A DNA stretch of 47,884 nt from JAADHY01 sp964428935. GTDB lineage: Bacteria; Planctomycetota; Planctomycetia; Planctomycetales; Planctomycetaceae. This document shows, piece after piece, positions 33,828 through 42,638 of the stretch. The notes under the pieces are model-generated. The model was given only the letters and a program-made list of their open reading frames with translations, did not search any database and was not told where the DNA came from. The stretch spans positions 1 to 47,884 of the forward strand of contig CAYSAG010000003.1 of the NCBI GenBank assembly GCA_964428935.1, in the 5' to 3' direction. The position numbers were made by a program, and so were the translations under genes. Position 1 is the first letter of the stretch. Each line of letters starts with the position of its first letter.

Positions 33828-34883
33828 GTGAGCGGAACGGAGCAGAAAGGCAGGGCGCCGAGCGACTTTGGTCCGACTGCGTCGCTGGCCGTGTTGCGTT
33901 TGCGGTCGGAACTGCTGAAGGCGGTGCGAGCGTTTTTTTACGCGTCCGGCTACTGGGAAGTCGAGACGCCCGTGCTGTCCCACGAAAGCATCATTGACGC
34001 TCACCTGGAACCGTTTCGCGTTTCGACGGCCGAAGGCGAGGAACTGTACTTGCAGACGTCGCCCGAGCTGGGCATGAAACGGTTGCTGGCTGCTGGAGCC
34101 AACGCGGTCTTTCAGGTCACGCGGGCGTTCCGCGCGGGCGAGCGCGGAGACAAGCACAACCCGGAATTCACAATGGTCGAGTGGTACCGGGTGGGAGACA
34201 CGTACGTCGAGCAAATGGACTTCACGGAGCGGCTGGTTCGCGCCGTCGTGTTAGACGTGGCGGCTTGCCCGTGGTTCGAAGCGGCCTCCTTCGGGCGGAC
34301 CAGCGAGCAGTGTCGGGCGTACTTCGAGCAGCCGTTCGAGCGGCTTTGCTACGACGAAGCCTTTCAGCGGTGGGCCGGCCAGAGCGTGCTGGGGTGCGAC
34401 GCAAGCGAGTTGGCCGAACTGGCTCGGCGGCACGGCGTCCACGTGCCGCCCGACCTGGGCGACGACGTCGACACTTGGTTGAACGTTCTGTTGGTCGAGC
34501 TGGTGGAGCCGCACTTGGGACGGGAACGGCCGACGTTCCTTTTCGACTACCCGGCCTGTCAGAGCCTGTTGGCAACGGTGTCGGCCGGTCCGCCAGCGGT
34601 CGCTCACCGCTTCGAGCTCTACTTGTTCGGGCTCGAGATTTGCAACGGCTACAACGAACTGGTCGACGCGGCCGAAGTGGAGGCTCGTCTGAAGGAGCAG
34701 CGAGCGCGTCGTCTTTCGGCTGGCCGGCCCACGCCACCCCTTCCGGTCCGCTTTCTGGAAGCTCACCGCGCGGGCCTTCCGCCCTGCTCGGGAGTCGCCT
34801 TGGGGCTGGACCGTTTGCTGCAGGCACTGGTCGGAGCCGCTCGGGTCGACCAGGTCCTGGCCTTTCCGTTCGAGCGAGCGTAG
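33828..34883 (+). CDS. epmA: EpmA-type lysyl-tRNA synthetase homolog (EF-P ligase)
   Basis: This 351-residue class II synthetase core lacks the N-terminal anticodon-binding domain of LysRS, as EpmA (PoxA/GenX) does. Motif 1 region is VRAFFYASGYWEVETPVLS, motif 2 is VTRAFRAGERGDKHNPEFTM-like with the conserved Arg residues, and motif 3 is GVALGLDRLL. EpmA ligates (R)-beta-lysine to elongation factor P. The partner EpmB and EF-P genes are not visible in this window. The GTG at 33828 has GGGGAGG about 9 bases upstream; another GTG at 33822 is too near that site. Slightly longer than E. coli EpmA (325). Confidence 0.9.
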   Translation: MSGTEQKGRAPSDFGPTASLAVLRLRSELLKAVRAFFYASGYWEVETPVLSHESIIDAHLEPFRVSTAEGEELYLQTSPELGMKRLLAAGANAVFQVTRAFRAGERGDKHNPEFTMVEWYRVGDTYVEQMDFTERLVRAVVLDVAACPWFEAASFGRTSEQCRAYFEQPFERLCYDEAFQRWAGQSVLGCDASELAELARRHGVHVPPDLGDDVDTWLNVLLVELVEPHLGRERPTFLFDYPACQSLLATVSAGPPAVAHRFELYLFGLEICNGYNELVDAAEVEARLKEQRARRLSAGRPTPPLPVRFLEAHRAGLPPCSGVALGLDRLLQALVGAARVDQVLAFPFERA

Positions 34884-34934
34884 CAGGTTCGACGGCTCGG
34901 CGCGTCGGGTGGCCGGGAAGCAGAGGGCCTCGCG

Positions 34935-35960
34935 TCAGAACTCCTCGATTCGCTCACGACCGTTGCGCGTGGCCAGCGCCTTCAGGACCGTGAAGTCCAT
35001 GTTCTTGCTGACGGAGCGGACCGAGCCGTCGACCAGCCCAATGTTGACCACGTCGGCGTGCCAGCTTCCGAAGCCGAAGTAGTGAATGACTCCGTTGCCG
35101 CCCGGAACATTGACGCGCCAGTACGTGTCGAAGACCGACGGCTGTTTGGTCGGGACTTGGCCGTCGGTTCCGCGGTCGGGGACGTCGTCGTAGTCGTCGT
35201 CGGCGACCCGCGCGCAGCAGCTGAATCCGTCGCCCCAGAGTCCCATGAGCGACTCGCCAATGAGCAGCGTGTACGTCTCGCCGTCGGTGACGTCGCGGAA
35301 CTTGACCGCACTGTCGGCGTAGAGCATGCCGTTGGTCACCGCGGCCGTCCCTTGTCCCTGCTGACCGGTCACTCCGCGAGGCGGACTGGTGCCCATGCAC
35401 CCTCGGTACAACAAGTAGCCGTAACCGCCTGGCCGAGCGGAGGGGAGCGACGAGCTGGGGCAGACGTACGACGGAATGACGGTCTTGAGCAGAATGTCGT
35501 TGTCCGGGTGCGTTTTCTTCTTGCGGTAGTCAATGACCAGGGACCCCTCCCCCATTTGCGGCAGAATGAACGCCGCCCAGCTCCAGTTGTCCGACATGGC
35601 CCAGTCGTTGATGACCGCCTGTTGAACGACTCCGCCCTGCGGCGGGCCGAGCGGAATGACGATTGTTTGAGGCACGTCCGGCGCGCCCGGCCCCAACAAG
35701 GTCACTCCACCGCCCGGGTCGGTAATGTACCCGGGAGGAAAGGACTTGTGGGCGTCCACGTAGTTGTGCATGGCCAGCACGACTTGTTTCATGTTGTTGA
35801 GGCACTGGGTGCGTCGAGCCGCCTCGCGCGCCCGCTGCACCGCCGGAAGAATCAGCGCCGCCAACAGCGAAATGATGGCAATGACCACCAACAGCTCGAT
35901 CAGCGTGAACCCCTTTGGTTTCGCTTGCGGCCGAGACGCACCACTCAGCGAGTTGCTCAT
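34935..35960 (-). CDS. H-X9-DG (DUF1559) pilin-like protein
   Basis: Second member of the DUF1559 family in the window, 341 residues. The N-terminus has GFTLIELLVVIAIISLLAAL, then RAREAARRTQCLNNMKQV, and the C-terminal motif HADVVNIGLVDG fits H-X9-DG. The segment VADDDYDDVPDRGTDG (about residues 246-261) looks like an acidic, possibly calcium-binding insertion, by eye only. GGAGGA precedes the ATG at 35960. It shares little with the 27.0-28.1 kb member outside the ends. It follows the HNH gene by 155 bases on the same strand. Confidence 0.92.
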   Translation of the reverse strand: MSNSLSGASRPQAKPKGFTLIELLVVIAIISLLAALILPAVQRAREAARRTQCLNNMKQVVLAMHNYVDAHKSFPPGYITDPGGGVTLLGPGAPDVPQTIVIPLGPPQGGVVQQAVINDWAMSDNWSWAAFILPQMGEGSLVIDYRKKKTHPDNDILLKTVIPSYVCPSSSLPSARPGGYGYLLYRGCMGTSPPRGVTGQQGQGTAAVTNGMLYADSAVKFRDVTDGETYTLLIGESLMGLWGDGFSCCARVADDDYDDVPDRGTDGQVPTKQPSVFDTYWRVNVPGGNGVIHYFGFGSWHADVVNIGLVDGSVRSVSKNMDFTVLKALATRNGRERIEEF

Positions 35961-36115
35961 GTCGAGTCCTCCGGCTGTTGCGACGGAGTTTCGAAGACGA
36001 AGAAAAGCTGCGGGGAAAGGAACCGACTCCCGCCGTCCAGCGCTGGCCCGCCCGCTCCGTTTCGTCCGACCGGCGGTCCCCTCGTCCGTCGCTCGCCGCC
36101 CGCCCTCAATCCAGT

Positions 36116-36748
36116 CTACTGCAATTCGGTGGTCCAGTACGCTTCGTCCAAGAAGTTTTTCCACGACTCGTACTTTCTGGACTGGATTTTGGCCGAGACG
36201 AGCGGGTTGCGCGTCGGCTTTTTCGGCTGCCGAATCAACTTCATTCCGGCCTGCTGCGGGGTTCGGCCGCCCTTCCGGACGTTGCAGCGCAGGCAAGCAC
36301 ACACGACGTTCTCCCACGTGGACTGCCCGCCTTGGCTGCGCGGAATGACGTGGTCCAGACTCAGGTCTTGCGTCGCGAACCGGCGTCCGCAGTACTGGCA
36401 CCGGTTGCCGTCTCGCAGGAAAATGTTCCGTCGGTTGAACTTGATGACGTTCTTCGGAATGCGGTCGTACTGCAATAGGCGAATGGTCCGCGGCACCTCG
36501 ATTTCGAAATTGACCGCCTTAATCCAGTCCTCCTCGCTGCCCTTCTCGTTCAGAGCCGCTTTCAGCTCGCTGATTTCTCGCCAGCTTTGGAAGTCGTAGG
36601 AAATGTAGGTGCCGTTCTCCACGCTGACCACTTCGGCCAGCCCTTTCCACAGCAGACACAAGGCCCGACGCGCAGTCACAATCTGCACCGCCACGTAAAG
36701 GCGATTCAGCGCGAGTACGTGAGCTTGAAGTGCGCTGCTGCCGCTCAT
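36116..36748 (-). CDS. HNH endonuclease
   Basis: The 210-residue protein has a C-terminal HNH nuclease domain: CQYCGRRF, LSLDHVIPRSQGG (the DH with catalytic His), WENVVCACLRCNVRKGG. Two CxxC pairs should bind a structural zinc. The N-terminal 100 residues (LNRLYVAVQIVTARRALCLL, VSVENGTYISYDF) resemble the conserved region of free-standing HNH proteins common in planctomycetes and cyanobacteria, whose role is unknown. The ATG has AGGTGAG upstream. No mobile element, intein or phage genes are nearby, so a homing role is not supported. Confidence 0.9.
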   Translation of the reverse strand: MSGSSALQAHVLALNRLYVAVQIVTARRALCLLWKGLAEVVSVENGTYISYDFQSWREISELKAALNEKGSEEDWIKAVNFEIEVPRTIRLLQYDRIPKNVIKFNRRNIFLRDGNRCQYCGRRFATQDLSLDHVIPRSQGGQSTWENVVCACLRCNVRKGGRTPQQAGMKLIRQPKKPTRNPLVSAKIQSRKYESWKNFLDEAYWTTELQ

Positions 36749-37393
36749 GGACTCACCTAGAAACTCCCGTGTGCTTCAGGCGGTGCGAATCGACCAGAAG
36801 CGTCGGGCGTCCCCGGGGGCGGTCAAAGAAGCTCCAACGATTCGCGGTTCAGACCGTCCACGCCGACACCGGTCGCAACGCAAGCCGGGTGGTCCTGCAA
36901 GCCGTCTTCTTCAGAACGGCCTCGACCGAATTCTAGCCCCCTGCCCTAGCCCGCTCAACCGACCTCCCGCTCAGACAGCGCGACCCGCCCCGGCGTTTGT
37001 GGGCCGGTTCGCCGCACACGAACCGCGAAGGTAGTGTACGGCCAGACGGACGAGTCTGTCCCCGCGTGCGACCCGAGCAGGTCCGGCCAGCTCGGCGCTC
37101 GCCCGCCCGGACCACCTCGGCCTCTGCCTCCCGAACGTTCTGCGTTCGCGGCGATGCCGGTCGGCCTCGTCCGGCCGACGCACGCCCAACTCGGCGTCTG
37201 CGGTCCCTTGGCGTTTCCGGCCGCCCGAGCCCCTTTTCTTTTGCTGCGGGTTTGACTACATACTGGGAAGTCGTTCGAAAAAAGACGTGTTGAGCAGCGC
37301 GCTGCAGTGGACCTCGGCTCGAATTGTCACCCCGCCTGGAACGAGTTGAGCGGAGACTGGTTCCGGCACGCACTCATGGAAAAAACAGGCATC
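36749..37393. other. Divergent intergenic region, 645 bases
   Basis: No gene, RNA or strong promoter is seen. TTGACT at 37252 is not matched by a -10. Open frames are Arg/Pro/Ala-rich. Confidence 0.5.
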
Positions 37394-38527
37394 ATGGTCG
37401 ACCTGGTTCGGCGGGAAGTCGTCGAGACCGCTCAGACGTTCGTCGTCAAGGTCGGGACCAATGTCCTGTCCGACGACAGCGGGCGTCTGGACCTGGGACG
37501 CGTCCGACAAATCGCCGAGCAGGTCCACCGGGTCCGCGAGTCCGGCCGCAAGGTGGTCATTGTTTCCAGCGGAGCCATTGGTGCTGGAATGAATTTGCTG
37601 AACTTGCCGCAGCGGCCGCGAGACTTGTCACACTTGCAGGCCGCCGCGGCCGTCGGACAGGCCTACCTGATTCGTCTGTACGACGACTCGCTGCGCCGGC
37701 ACGGCTACCACGCGGCCCAGCTGTTGCTCACCGCCGCCGACTTCAACGACCGAGCTCGTTACCTGAACGTACGCAACACAATCAACACGCTCTTCTCGTA
37801 CCGAGCCGTTCCGATTGTCAACGAAAACGACACGGTCAGCACCGACGAAATCCGTTTTGGAGACAACGACCGCCTGGCGGCGCTCGTCACCACACTGCTC
37901 ACCGACCCGTTGCTGGTCATTCTGACGTCGGTCGACGGACTCTACGACGGACCGCCCGGCGACAAGAGGAGCCGACTGATTCCGCTGGTTCGGCAGTGGG
38001 ACGACTCGCTGATGGACTTGGCTGCCGACGAAACCAGCTCACGGGGCACTGGCGGCATGAAGTCCAAGCTGGAAGCCGCGCGAATGGCCACCGCGGTCGG
38101 TGAGAACGTTATCATTGCGAACGGACGACGGCCGAACGTCTTGGACGAGATTCTGGCGGGGGAAGAGGTGGGAACGCTTTTCCTGGCCGGTTCGAAGGCC
38201 GTCCCGGCGTGGAAACGGTGGATCGGCTTCGGTGCTCCGCCACGGGGGCGGGTGCGAGTCGACTCGGGTGCGCGTCAAGCCTTGGTCGAGAACGGCCGGT
38301 CGCTGCTGGCCATCGGCATTACGGACGTGGAAGGAGACTTTGCTAAAGGTGACGTCGTTTCGGTTTTGGGGCCCGACGGCCGCGAGTTCGCCCGCGGCTT
38401 GACGAACTACTGTGCTCGAGACATTCGAGCCATTCAGGGCAGACGGTCCTCCGAAATTGCCGACGTTTTGGGCGAGGTGCCGTACGCCGAGGTCATTCAC
38501 CGAGACAACTTGGTGCTGTTGACCTGA
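37394..38527 (+). CDS. proB: Glutamate 5-kinase
   Basis: ProB phosphorylates glutamate in the first step of proline synthesis. The N-terminal amino-acid kinase domain shows VVKVGTNVLS, VSSGAIGAGM, AAAAVGQAYLIRLYDD, PIVNENDTVSTDEIRFGDND and GTGGMKSKLEAA. The C-terminal part after about residue 285 is a PUA domain (RVRVDSGARQALVENGRSLL), as in full-length bacterial ProB. The ATG at 37394 is preferred by comparison with the family (kinase motif starts about 18 residues in), but the ATG at 37376 is also possible and neither has a strong ribosome binding site. proA is not adjacent. Confidence 0.95.
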   Translation: MVDLVRREVVETAQTFVVKVGTNVLSDDSGRLDLGRVRQIAEQVHRVRESGRKVVIVSSGAIGAGMNLLNLPQRPRDLSHLQAAAAVGQAYLIRLYDDSLRRHGYHAAQLLLTAADFNDRARYLNVRNTINTLFSYRAVPIVNENDTVSTDEIRFGDNDRLAALVTTLLTDPLLVILTSVDGLYDGPPGDKRSRLIPLVRQWDDSLMDLAADETSSRGTGGMKSKLEAARMATAVGENVIIANGRRPNVLDEILAGEEVGTLFLAGSKAVPAWKRWIGFGAPPRGRVRVDSGARQALVENGRSLLAIGITDVEGDFAKGDVVSVLGPDGREFARGLTNYCARDIRAIQGRRSSEIADVLGEVPYAEVIHRDNLVLLT

Positions 38528-38689
38528 AGGTTGGTTGGAGCGACTCGCGGTCCGAGACGTGCGGCCGTGGCTTGGTGCCAGCCAAGTTTTGAATGGCTGT
38601 TCTCGTGTGCCCACACGTTCGCCCCTTCGAGGGAATCCGGACCGATTCTGGTGCCGGTCTGCCCTCACTGGGCAATTTGCCCTTTTCTT

Positions 38690-38719
38690 TTGATTGTCCT
38701 GTTCCCGCGGGCTTATAAT
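38690..38719 (+). promoter_or_regulatory. Promoter of the winged-helix gene
   Basis: TTGATT (4 of 6) and a perfect TATAAT are separated by 18 bases, and the ATG at 38775 follows about 55 bases later behind a consensus AAAGGAG. This is the most convincing sigma70-type promoter in the window. Confidence 0.6.
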
Positions 38720-38774
38720 CGCCTGGGACGCGACAGGTGGCTTTTCGGGGGATCGTTGGCAGAAAGGAGTCGCC

Positions 38775-39002
38775 ATGAGTGGCAAACGTGAGCGCTGCAG
38801 GTACGACGTGGATTCGATTGGCACGGTCGCCGGCTACATTTGGCACGACTTGAACCGGAACGGGCCGAAGACGCTGAGCCGGCTGGCACGGGACATCGAC
38901 GCTCCGCGCGACCTGGTCATGCAGGGCGTCGGCTGGCTGGCGCGGGAGGGTAAGGTCCGGTTCGAGCAGCACACGCGGGGCTGTGTGATTTCTTTGACTT
39001 GA
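38775..39002 (+). CDS. Small winged-helix protein (DUF2582-like)
   Basis: At 75 residues it is a single winged helix-turn-helix: DSIGTVAGYIWHDL, GPKTLSRLARDIDAPRDLVMQGVGWLAREGKVRF. This resembles the small DUF2582 winged-helix family known in planctomycetes and Bacteroidetes, of unknown function. AAAGGAG lies 6 bases upstream of the ATG and a strong promoter precedes it, so good expression is expected. A TPR protein starts 64 bases after it on the same strand and may be cotranscribed. Confidence 0.85.
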   Translation: MSGKRERCRYDVDSIGTVAGYIWHDLNRNGPKTLSRLARDIDAPRDLVMQGVGWLAREGKVRFEQHTRGCVISLT

Positions 39003-39066
39003 CGACGGGCTGGCAGCGACTGGTGCGAACCGCTGGTGCGGCGTCGTGCGCGGGGGAACCGGAATT

Positions 39067-40023
39067 ATGTCTTCACAGGCCGACGTGGACCAACTGTTGA
39101 AGGAAGCCGAGGCGGAACTGCGCCGCCGGAACTACCAAAGAGCCGCCGAGCTGTTTGGCCAGGTGCTCGAGCAGGACCCGGACTCCGTCGACGCTCACCG
39201 CGGTGCCGGTCTGGCCAGTTTCTTGTGCGGCCGCTTCGAGGACGCCGTCCACCACTTCCAACGCTGGATGCAAATTCGGCCGCTCGACGCACACCCTTAC
39301 ATCAACATGGGAGCGGCCTACATGAAAATGGGCCAGTTCCAAAAGGCCGCAGAAGTGTTGCAGCGGGCGGTTCAGCGCGACGCCAAGTCGTTCGAAGCCT
39401 ATTACAACCTGGGGTTGGCCTACCGAAAAATGAACCAGCTGGGAATGGCCATGAACGCCTACAAGGAGGCCATTCGGGTCAACCCAGACTCCGTCGACGC
39501 TCACCAAAACCTCGCCAATGTGTTGCTCAAGATGGGCAACCCCAGGAAGGCCATCGAGCACTACGAGAAGGCCCTCGAGCTGGCTCCTGACTTCGAGAAA
39601 GCGAAACGAGGTCTGGAGAAAGCCCAGCAGGCTTTGCAAGCCTCCCCGCAAGTCAGTCCGTTTGGTCGGCTGGTCGACGAGCAGACGCTGGCCAGAAACG
39701 TGGCCGGAATGCAGTTCCGCGAGCTGACCTTGCAGGAGCGGCTGCAGGACCGGCAGGAACTGCGCGACATTGCTCAAGAGTTGGTCGAGGCGTCGACGGA
39801 GTGGCTGGAGCACCTCCGGGACCGCTTGGCTCCCGCTCTGCACGAGCTCCACCGAGCCACGGTCGAGGAAAACGAAGCCCTGCTGCTCGAAACCTACGCG
39901 ACGTACCGGTCGGCGCTGGAGAAACACGAAGAGCTCAGTCGTCGCGTGCGCGAGGCCGTCCAACGGTTGAAAGAGCACGAGGACCAAATGAAGGTCACGC
40001 CGTCGTCGGGCGGAACGGGCTGA
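39067..40023 (+). CDS. TPR-repeat protein
   Basis: Residues 5-170 hold about five tetratricopeptide repeats (RRRNYQRAAELFGQVLEQDP, FEDAVHHFQRWMQIRP, FQKAAEVLQRAVQRD, LGMAMNAYKEAIRVNP, PRKAIEHYEKALELAP). The second half (about 200-310) is a long charged helical, probably coiled-coil region (QERLQDRQELRDIAQELVEA, RRVREAVQRLKEHEDQ). No signal peptide, membrane span or enzymatic domain is seen, so it is most likely a cytoplasmic scaffold. The ATG at 39067 was chosen for the GGGGGAACCGGA upstream; seven extra residues are possible. It probably shares the promoter of the winged-helix gene. Confidence 0.85.
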   Translation: MSSQADVDQLLKEAEAELRRRNYQRAAELFGQVLEQDPDSVDAHRGAGLASFLCGRFEDAVHHFQRWMQIRPLDAHPYINMGAAYMKMGQFQKAAEVLQRAVQRDAKSFEAYYNLGLAYRKMNQLGMAMNAYKEAIRVNPDSVDAHQNLANVLLKMGNPRKAIEHYEKALELAPDFEKAKRGLEKAQQALQASPQVSPFGRLVDEQTLARNVAGMQFRELTLQERLQDRQELRDIAQELVEASTEWLEHLRDRLAPALHELHRATVEENEALLLETYATYRSALEKHEELSRRVREAVQRLKEHEDQMKVTPSSGGTG

Positions 40024-40223
40024 GTCGCACTGGCCGTGGACGAATGCGCCGAACCGCAGGCCGCCTGCGTGGCTGGAGCTGGCGGTGCTGCTTCCCAGCT
40101 CGCCGTCTTCCCGCTGTTCTCCTTCTTGCACTCAGACGGCGCGAGCACTTCGCGCGTTTGCTCCGTGCAAGCCTCGCGCCGACCTTCTCTGGTGCAGCAG
40201 AAAGCAAAACCGAGCGGTTCGGC

Positions 40224-42638
40224 TCACGCTCCGTTTCGCCGTCGCAGCGCGGCCTCCAGCCGGTCCAGCTCCGACTCGAGCCAACGGAGTTCTTCCCGTG
40301 ACAGTCGGCGAGCGCCGAAGCGGACGGCGTAAAAACACTCGACCAGACGGCTGGGGAAGTCCTCGGCCACCGAGACCTGCGCAAGGCGGTCGTGCAGCCG
40401 TTGCTGAGCCTGCACGGCGAATTCCCGCGGCGTGTCCGACGGTCTTCGCTGAATGTCGAAGCTCTCGAGCAGTCGCTGAAACCGTTCGTAAAACTCGACC
40501 GTCGGTCGAGGCGTCAGTCCGACCTCCGCCGGCAACCGCTTCAGCCACCGGGCCAGCAGCAGCAAAACGTTCGGAAACCACGAGTTGATCTTGAGGTAGC
40601 GACGCAGCAGCCAGTCGACCACGCTCAGCACCACCAACGCTCCCAACCCGAGCACACCCCACTTCAGCAGTTGCCTCCAGACGTTCGGCCGTTGGCCTTC
40701 GAGGCCCGGTCCGTTGTGGAGCAGTTCTTCGAAGTGCCTCCACAAGGCCAGCGCCGTGTCTCGCAAGGGCCCGTAGATTTTCCGGTACTGGTCCTGCAGC
40801 GACAGCCCCATCATTTGGTTCGACCAGAAGTAACGTACGAACTGGACGAAGTCTTTCCAGGTTGGAAGAGCGGGGTCGAGGCTTTGGACGCTGAGCGCTC
40901 GCACGTACGGCGTAGGGTCCAGCGTCACCCACTTGCCGTCAATGTAGGCTTCCACCCAGGCGTGCGCGTGCCGCTGCTCGACGACGTAAGCACCCGTCAA
41001 TGTGTTCACCGAGCCGCCCTTGAACCCGCTCACCAACCGCGACGGAATGCCGACCGCCCGAAGCATCAAAGCCAACGACGAAGCGAAGTACTCGCAGTGG
41101 CCGCGTTTCCGGTTGAACAAGAAGTCCTCGACCGGGTCAATCGTGGGGTCGGTCACGGACAGGTCCAACGAGTAGGCGAACTCGCCCGAGTCGCGCAGGT
41201 ACGCCTCCAGCTTCTTCGCCACGGCCAGCTGAGCGTTCGGTCGACGCAGCTCGTCTGCCGCCACGGTCCGAGCCAACTGGGCCAACCGTTCCAGGCCACG
41301 AGGCAACTGCAAGTACCGAAAAAAGTGGCGACGCCGCAGCAACGAAGCCTGAAAGCCTCGAACCTCGTAAATCAATCGGTCGTCGCGCAATTGTCGCTCG
41401 GAGTAAACCACGTACCGAATCTGGCGTCGTGGAGCTTGCGCAGCTCCGAACCGCAAGCACGACCCGACCAGCGTGACTCCTACCGGCGCATTGCTCTGCC
41501 TCACCGAGGCTGCCACGACCGGAAAAATGGCGAACAGCGTTCGGGTTCCAATCGGAGCCAGCGTGATTTCCTGACGGACGAAGTCGCGGCCGCGCGGGGG
41601 ACGCGGCGCCAAAGACATGGCCACCTGCTCCGCCTCGGTCGCCACCCATTTGCCGTTGCGGTAGTCGTCCAGCACGACGCCCCGAAACAGCGGCTCGTCG
41701 TACCCCAAACTGCGTGCGTACTCGTCGACGTCCAGCTTCTCGCCGGTCGCCTCGTCGTACAGCTTGACTTCCAGAACCGGCTCCGTGCTCTCCAAGATTT
41801 CGCCAATGTCCCCCAAGCGGACTTCCGACGTAAAGCCCGTCAGCGGAGTTCCAGCGTCGCTGTCGTCGCTGAGGCTGAACGAGCTAATCCAAATTCGGGG
41901 AATCAAAGCGAAGAAAAAGGCCGCCACCAACAGCGACAACAGACCCATGACAACCGAGCCCCACAGGAACCGGCCGGCAAGAAACGACTGCCCCGGCTCG
42001 ACCTGAATGCCTCCCCACGCCCGGCTTTCCAACTGGACCAACTGCTGCAACCACGACGAGGCGTCCGACGGCACAGTCGACCGACCGCCCGGCCCGCGCG
42101 GAGTCAACGCCACCGTCGGAGCGGCCGCCAGCTCCAAACGCCCTGCGCCGCGAATCAGCTTCTGCGACTCGTACAAGGAGAAAAGCGACAGCGTCCAAAT
42201 GCCAACGAACAGGTACCCCAACACCAGCAGTCCAAAATGGACCCGGTCCGTCAACACGGCTCCCACCGCGACCTGCAGAACGCCCAGCGCGCACAGCCAC
42301 CAGAATTGCCGCCGTTCCTTTTCCATGAAGAAGACAATCCAGGTCAAGTACACCAGGAAGTGGGCACCGGCCACCAGCCGGTCCACCATGACCTCGCTGC
42401 GAAACTCGACAGCCGCAGCCAGTAACGCGAGAAGAGAAAGGGCGTTAATCCAAAACGGAGAAAGGCTCCACAGTCGACCGCGGTCGACGACGTGCCAGGC
42501 GAGTGGAGCAGCCACGAGCGTCACCAGCGACGGGAAAAACTCCGACTGCGAAATCGCCAGAATGACGCTCGAGTAACACACGAGCGTGTAGACACTGGCT
42601 CGAAACACCCATTCGACGTTGTTGAGCCGGTCTTTCAT
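40224..42638 (-). CDS. Membrane transglutaminase-like protein (TgpA type)
   Basis: The 804-residue protein has about six N-terminal membrane spans (residues about 12-190, another near 225-255), an extracytoplasmic transglutaminase core with catalytic triad C515 (RGHCEYFASS), H559 (HAHAWVEAYI) and D574 (TLDPTP), then one more span near 665-685 and a cytoplasmic DUF4129-like tail. This is the TgpA/TGc layout often found with DUF58 and MoxR genes. Its ATG overlaps the DUF58 stop as ATGA, so the two are translationally coupled. The enzyme may cross-link or cleave peptides at the cell envelope; the real substrate is unknown. Confidence 0.9.
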   Translation of the reverse strand: MKDRLNNVEWVFRASVYTLVCYSSVILAISQSEFFPSLVTLVAAPLAWHVVDRGRLWSLSPFWINALSLLALLAAAVEFRSEVMVDRLVAGAHFLVYLTWIVFFMEKERRQFWWLCALGVLQVAVGAVLTDRVHFGLLVLGYLFVGIWTLSLFSLYESQKLIRGAGRLELAAAPTVALTPRGPGGRSTVPSDASSWLQQLVQLESRAWGGIQVEPGQSFLAGRFLWGSVVMGLLSLLVAAFFFALIPRIWISSFSLSDDSDAGTPLTGFTSEVRLGDIGEILESTEPVLEVKLYDEATGEKLDVDEYARSLGYDEPLFRGVVLDDYRNGKWVATEAEQVAMSLAPRPPRGRDFVRQEITLAPIGTRTLFAIFPVVAASVRQSNAPVGVTLVGSCLRFGAAQAPRRQIRYVVYSERQLRDDRLIYEVRGFQASLLRRRHFFRYLQLPRGLERLAQLARTVAADELRRPNAQLAVAKKLEAYLRDSGEFAYSLDLSVTDPTIDPVEDFLFNRKRGHCEYFASSLALMLRAVGIPSRLVSGFKGGSVNTLTGAYVVEQRHAHAWVEAYIDGKWVTLDPTPYVRALSVQSLDPALPTWKDFVQFVRYFWSNQMMGLSLQDQYRKIYGPLRDTALALWRHFEELLHNGPGLEGQRPNVWRQLLKWGVLGLGALVVLSVVDWLLRRYLKINSWFPNVLLLLARWLKRLPAEVGLTPRPTVEFYERFQRLLESFDIQRRPSDTPREFAVQAQQRLHDRLAQVSVAEDFPSRLVECFYAVRFGARRLSREELRWLESELDRLEAALRRRNGA

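Noticed and set aside
36116..36748. HNH gene as a sign of a mobile intron, intein or restriction system
   Set aside because: No methyltransferase, intron structure, repeats or phage genes surround it; it resembles free-standing chromosomal HNH proteins.
40392..42425. 677-codon plus-strand open frame opposite the transglutaminase
   Set aside because: Same bias effect; Gln/Arg-rich translation without recognisable domains.
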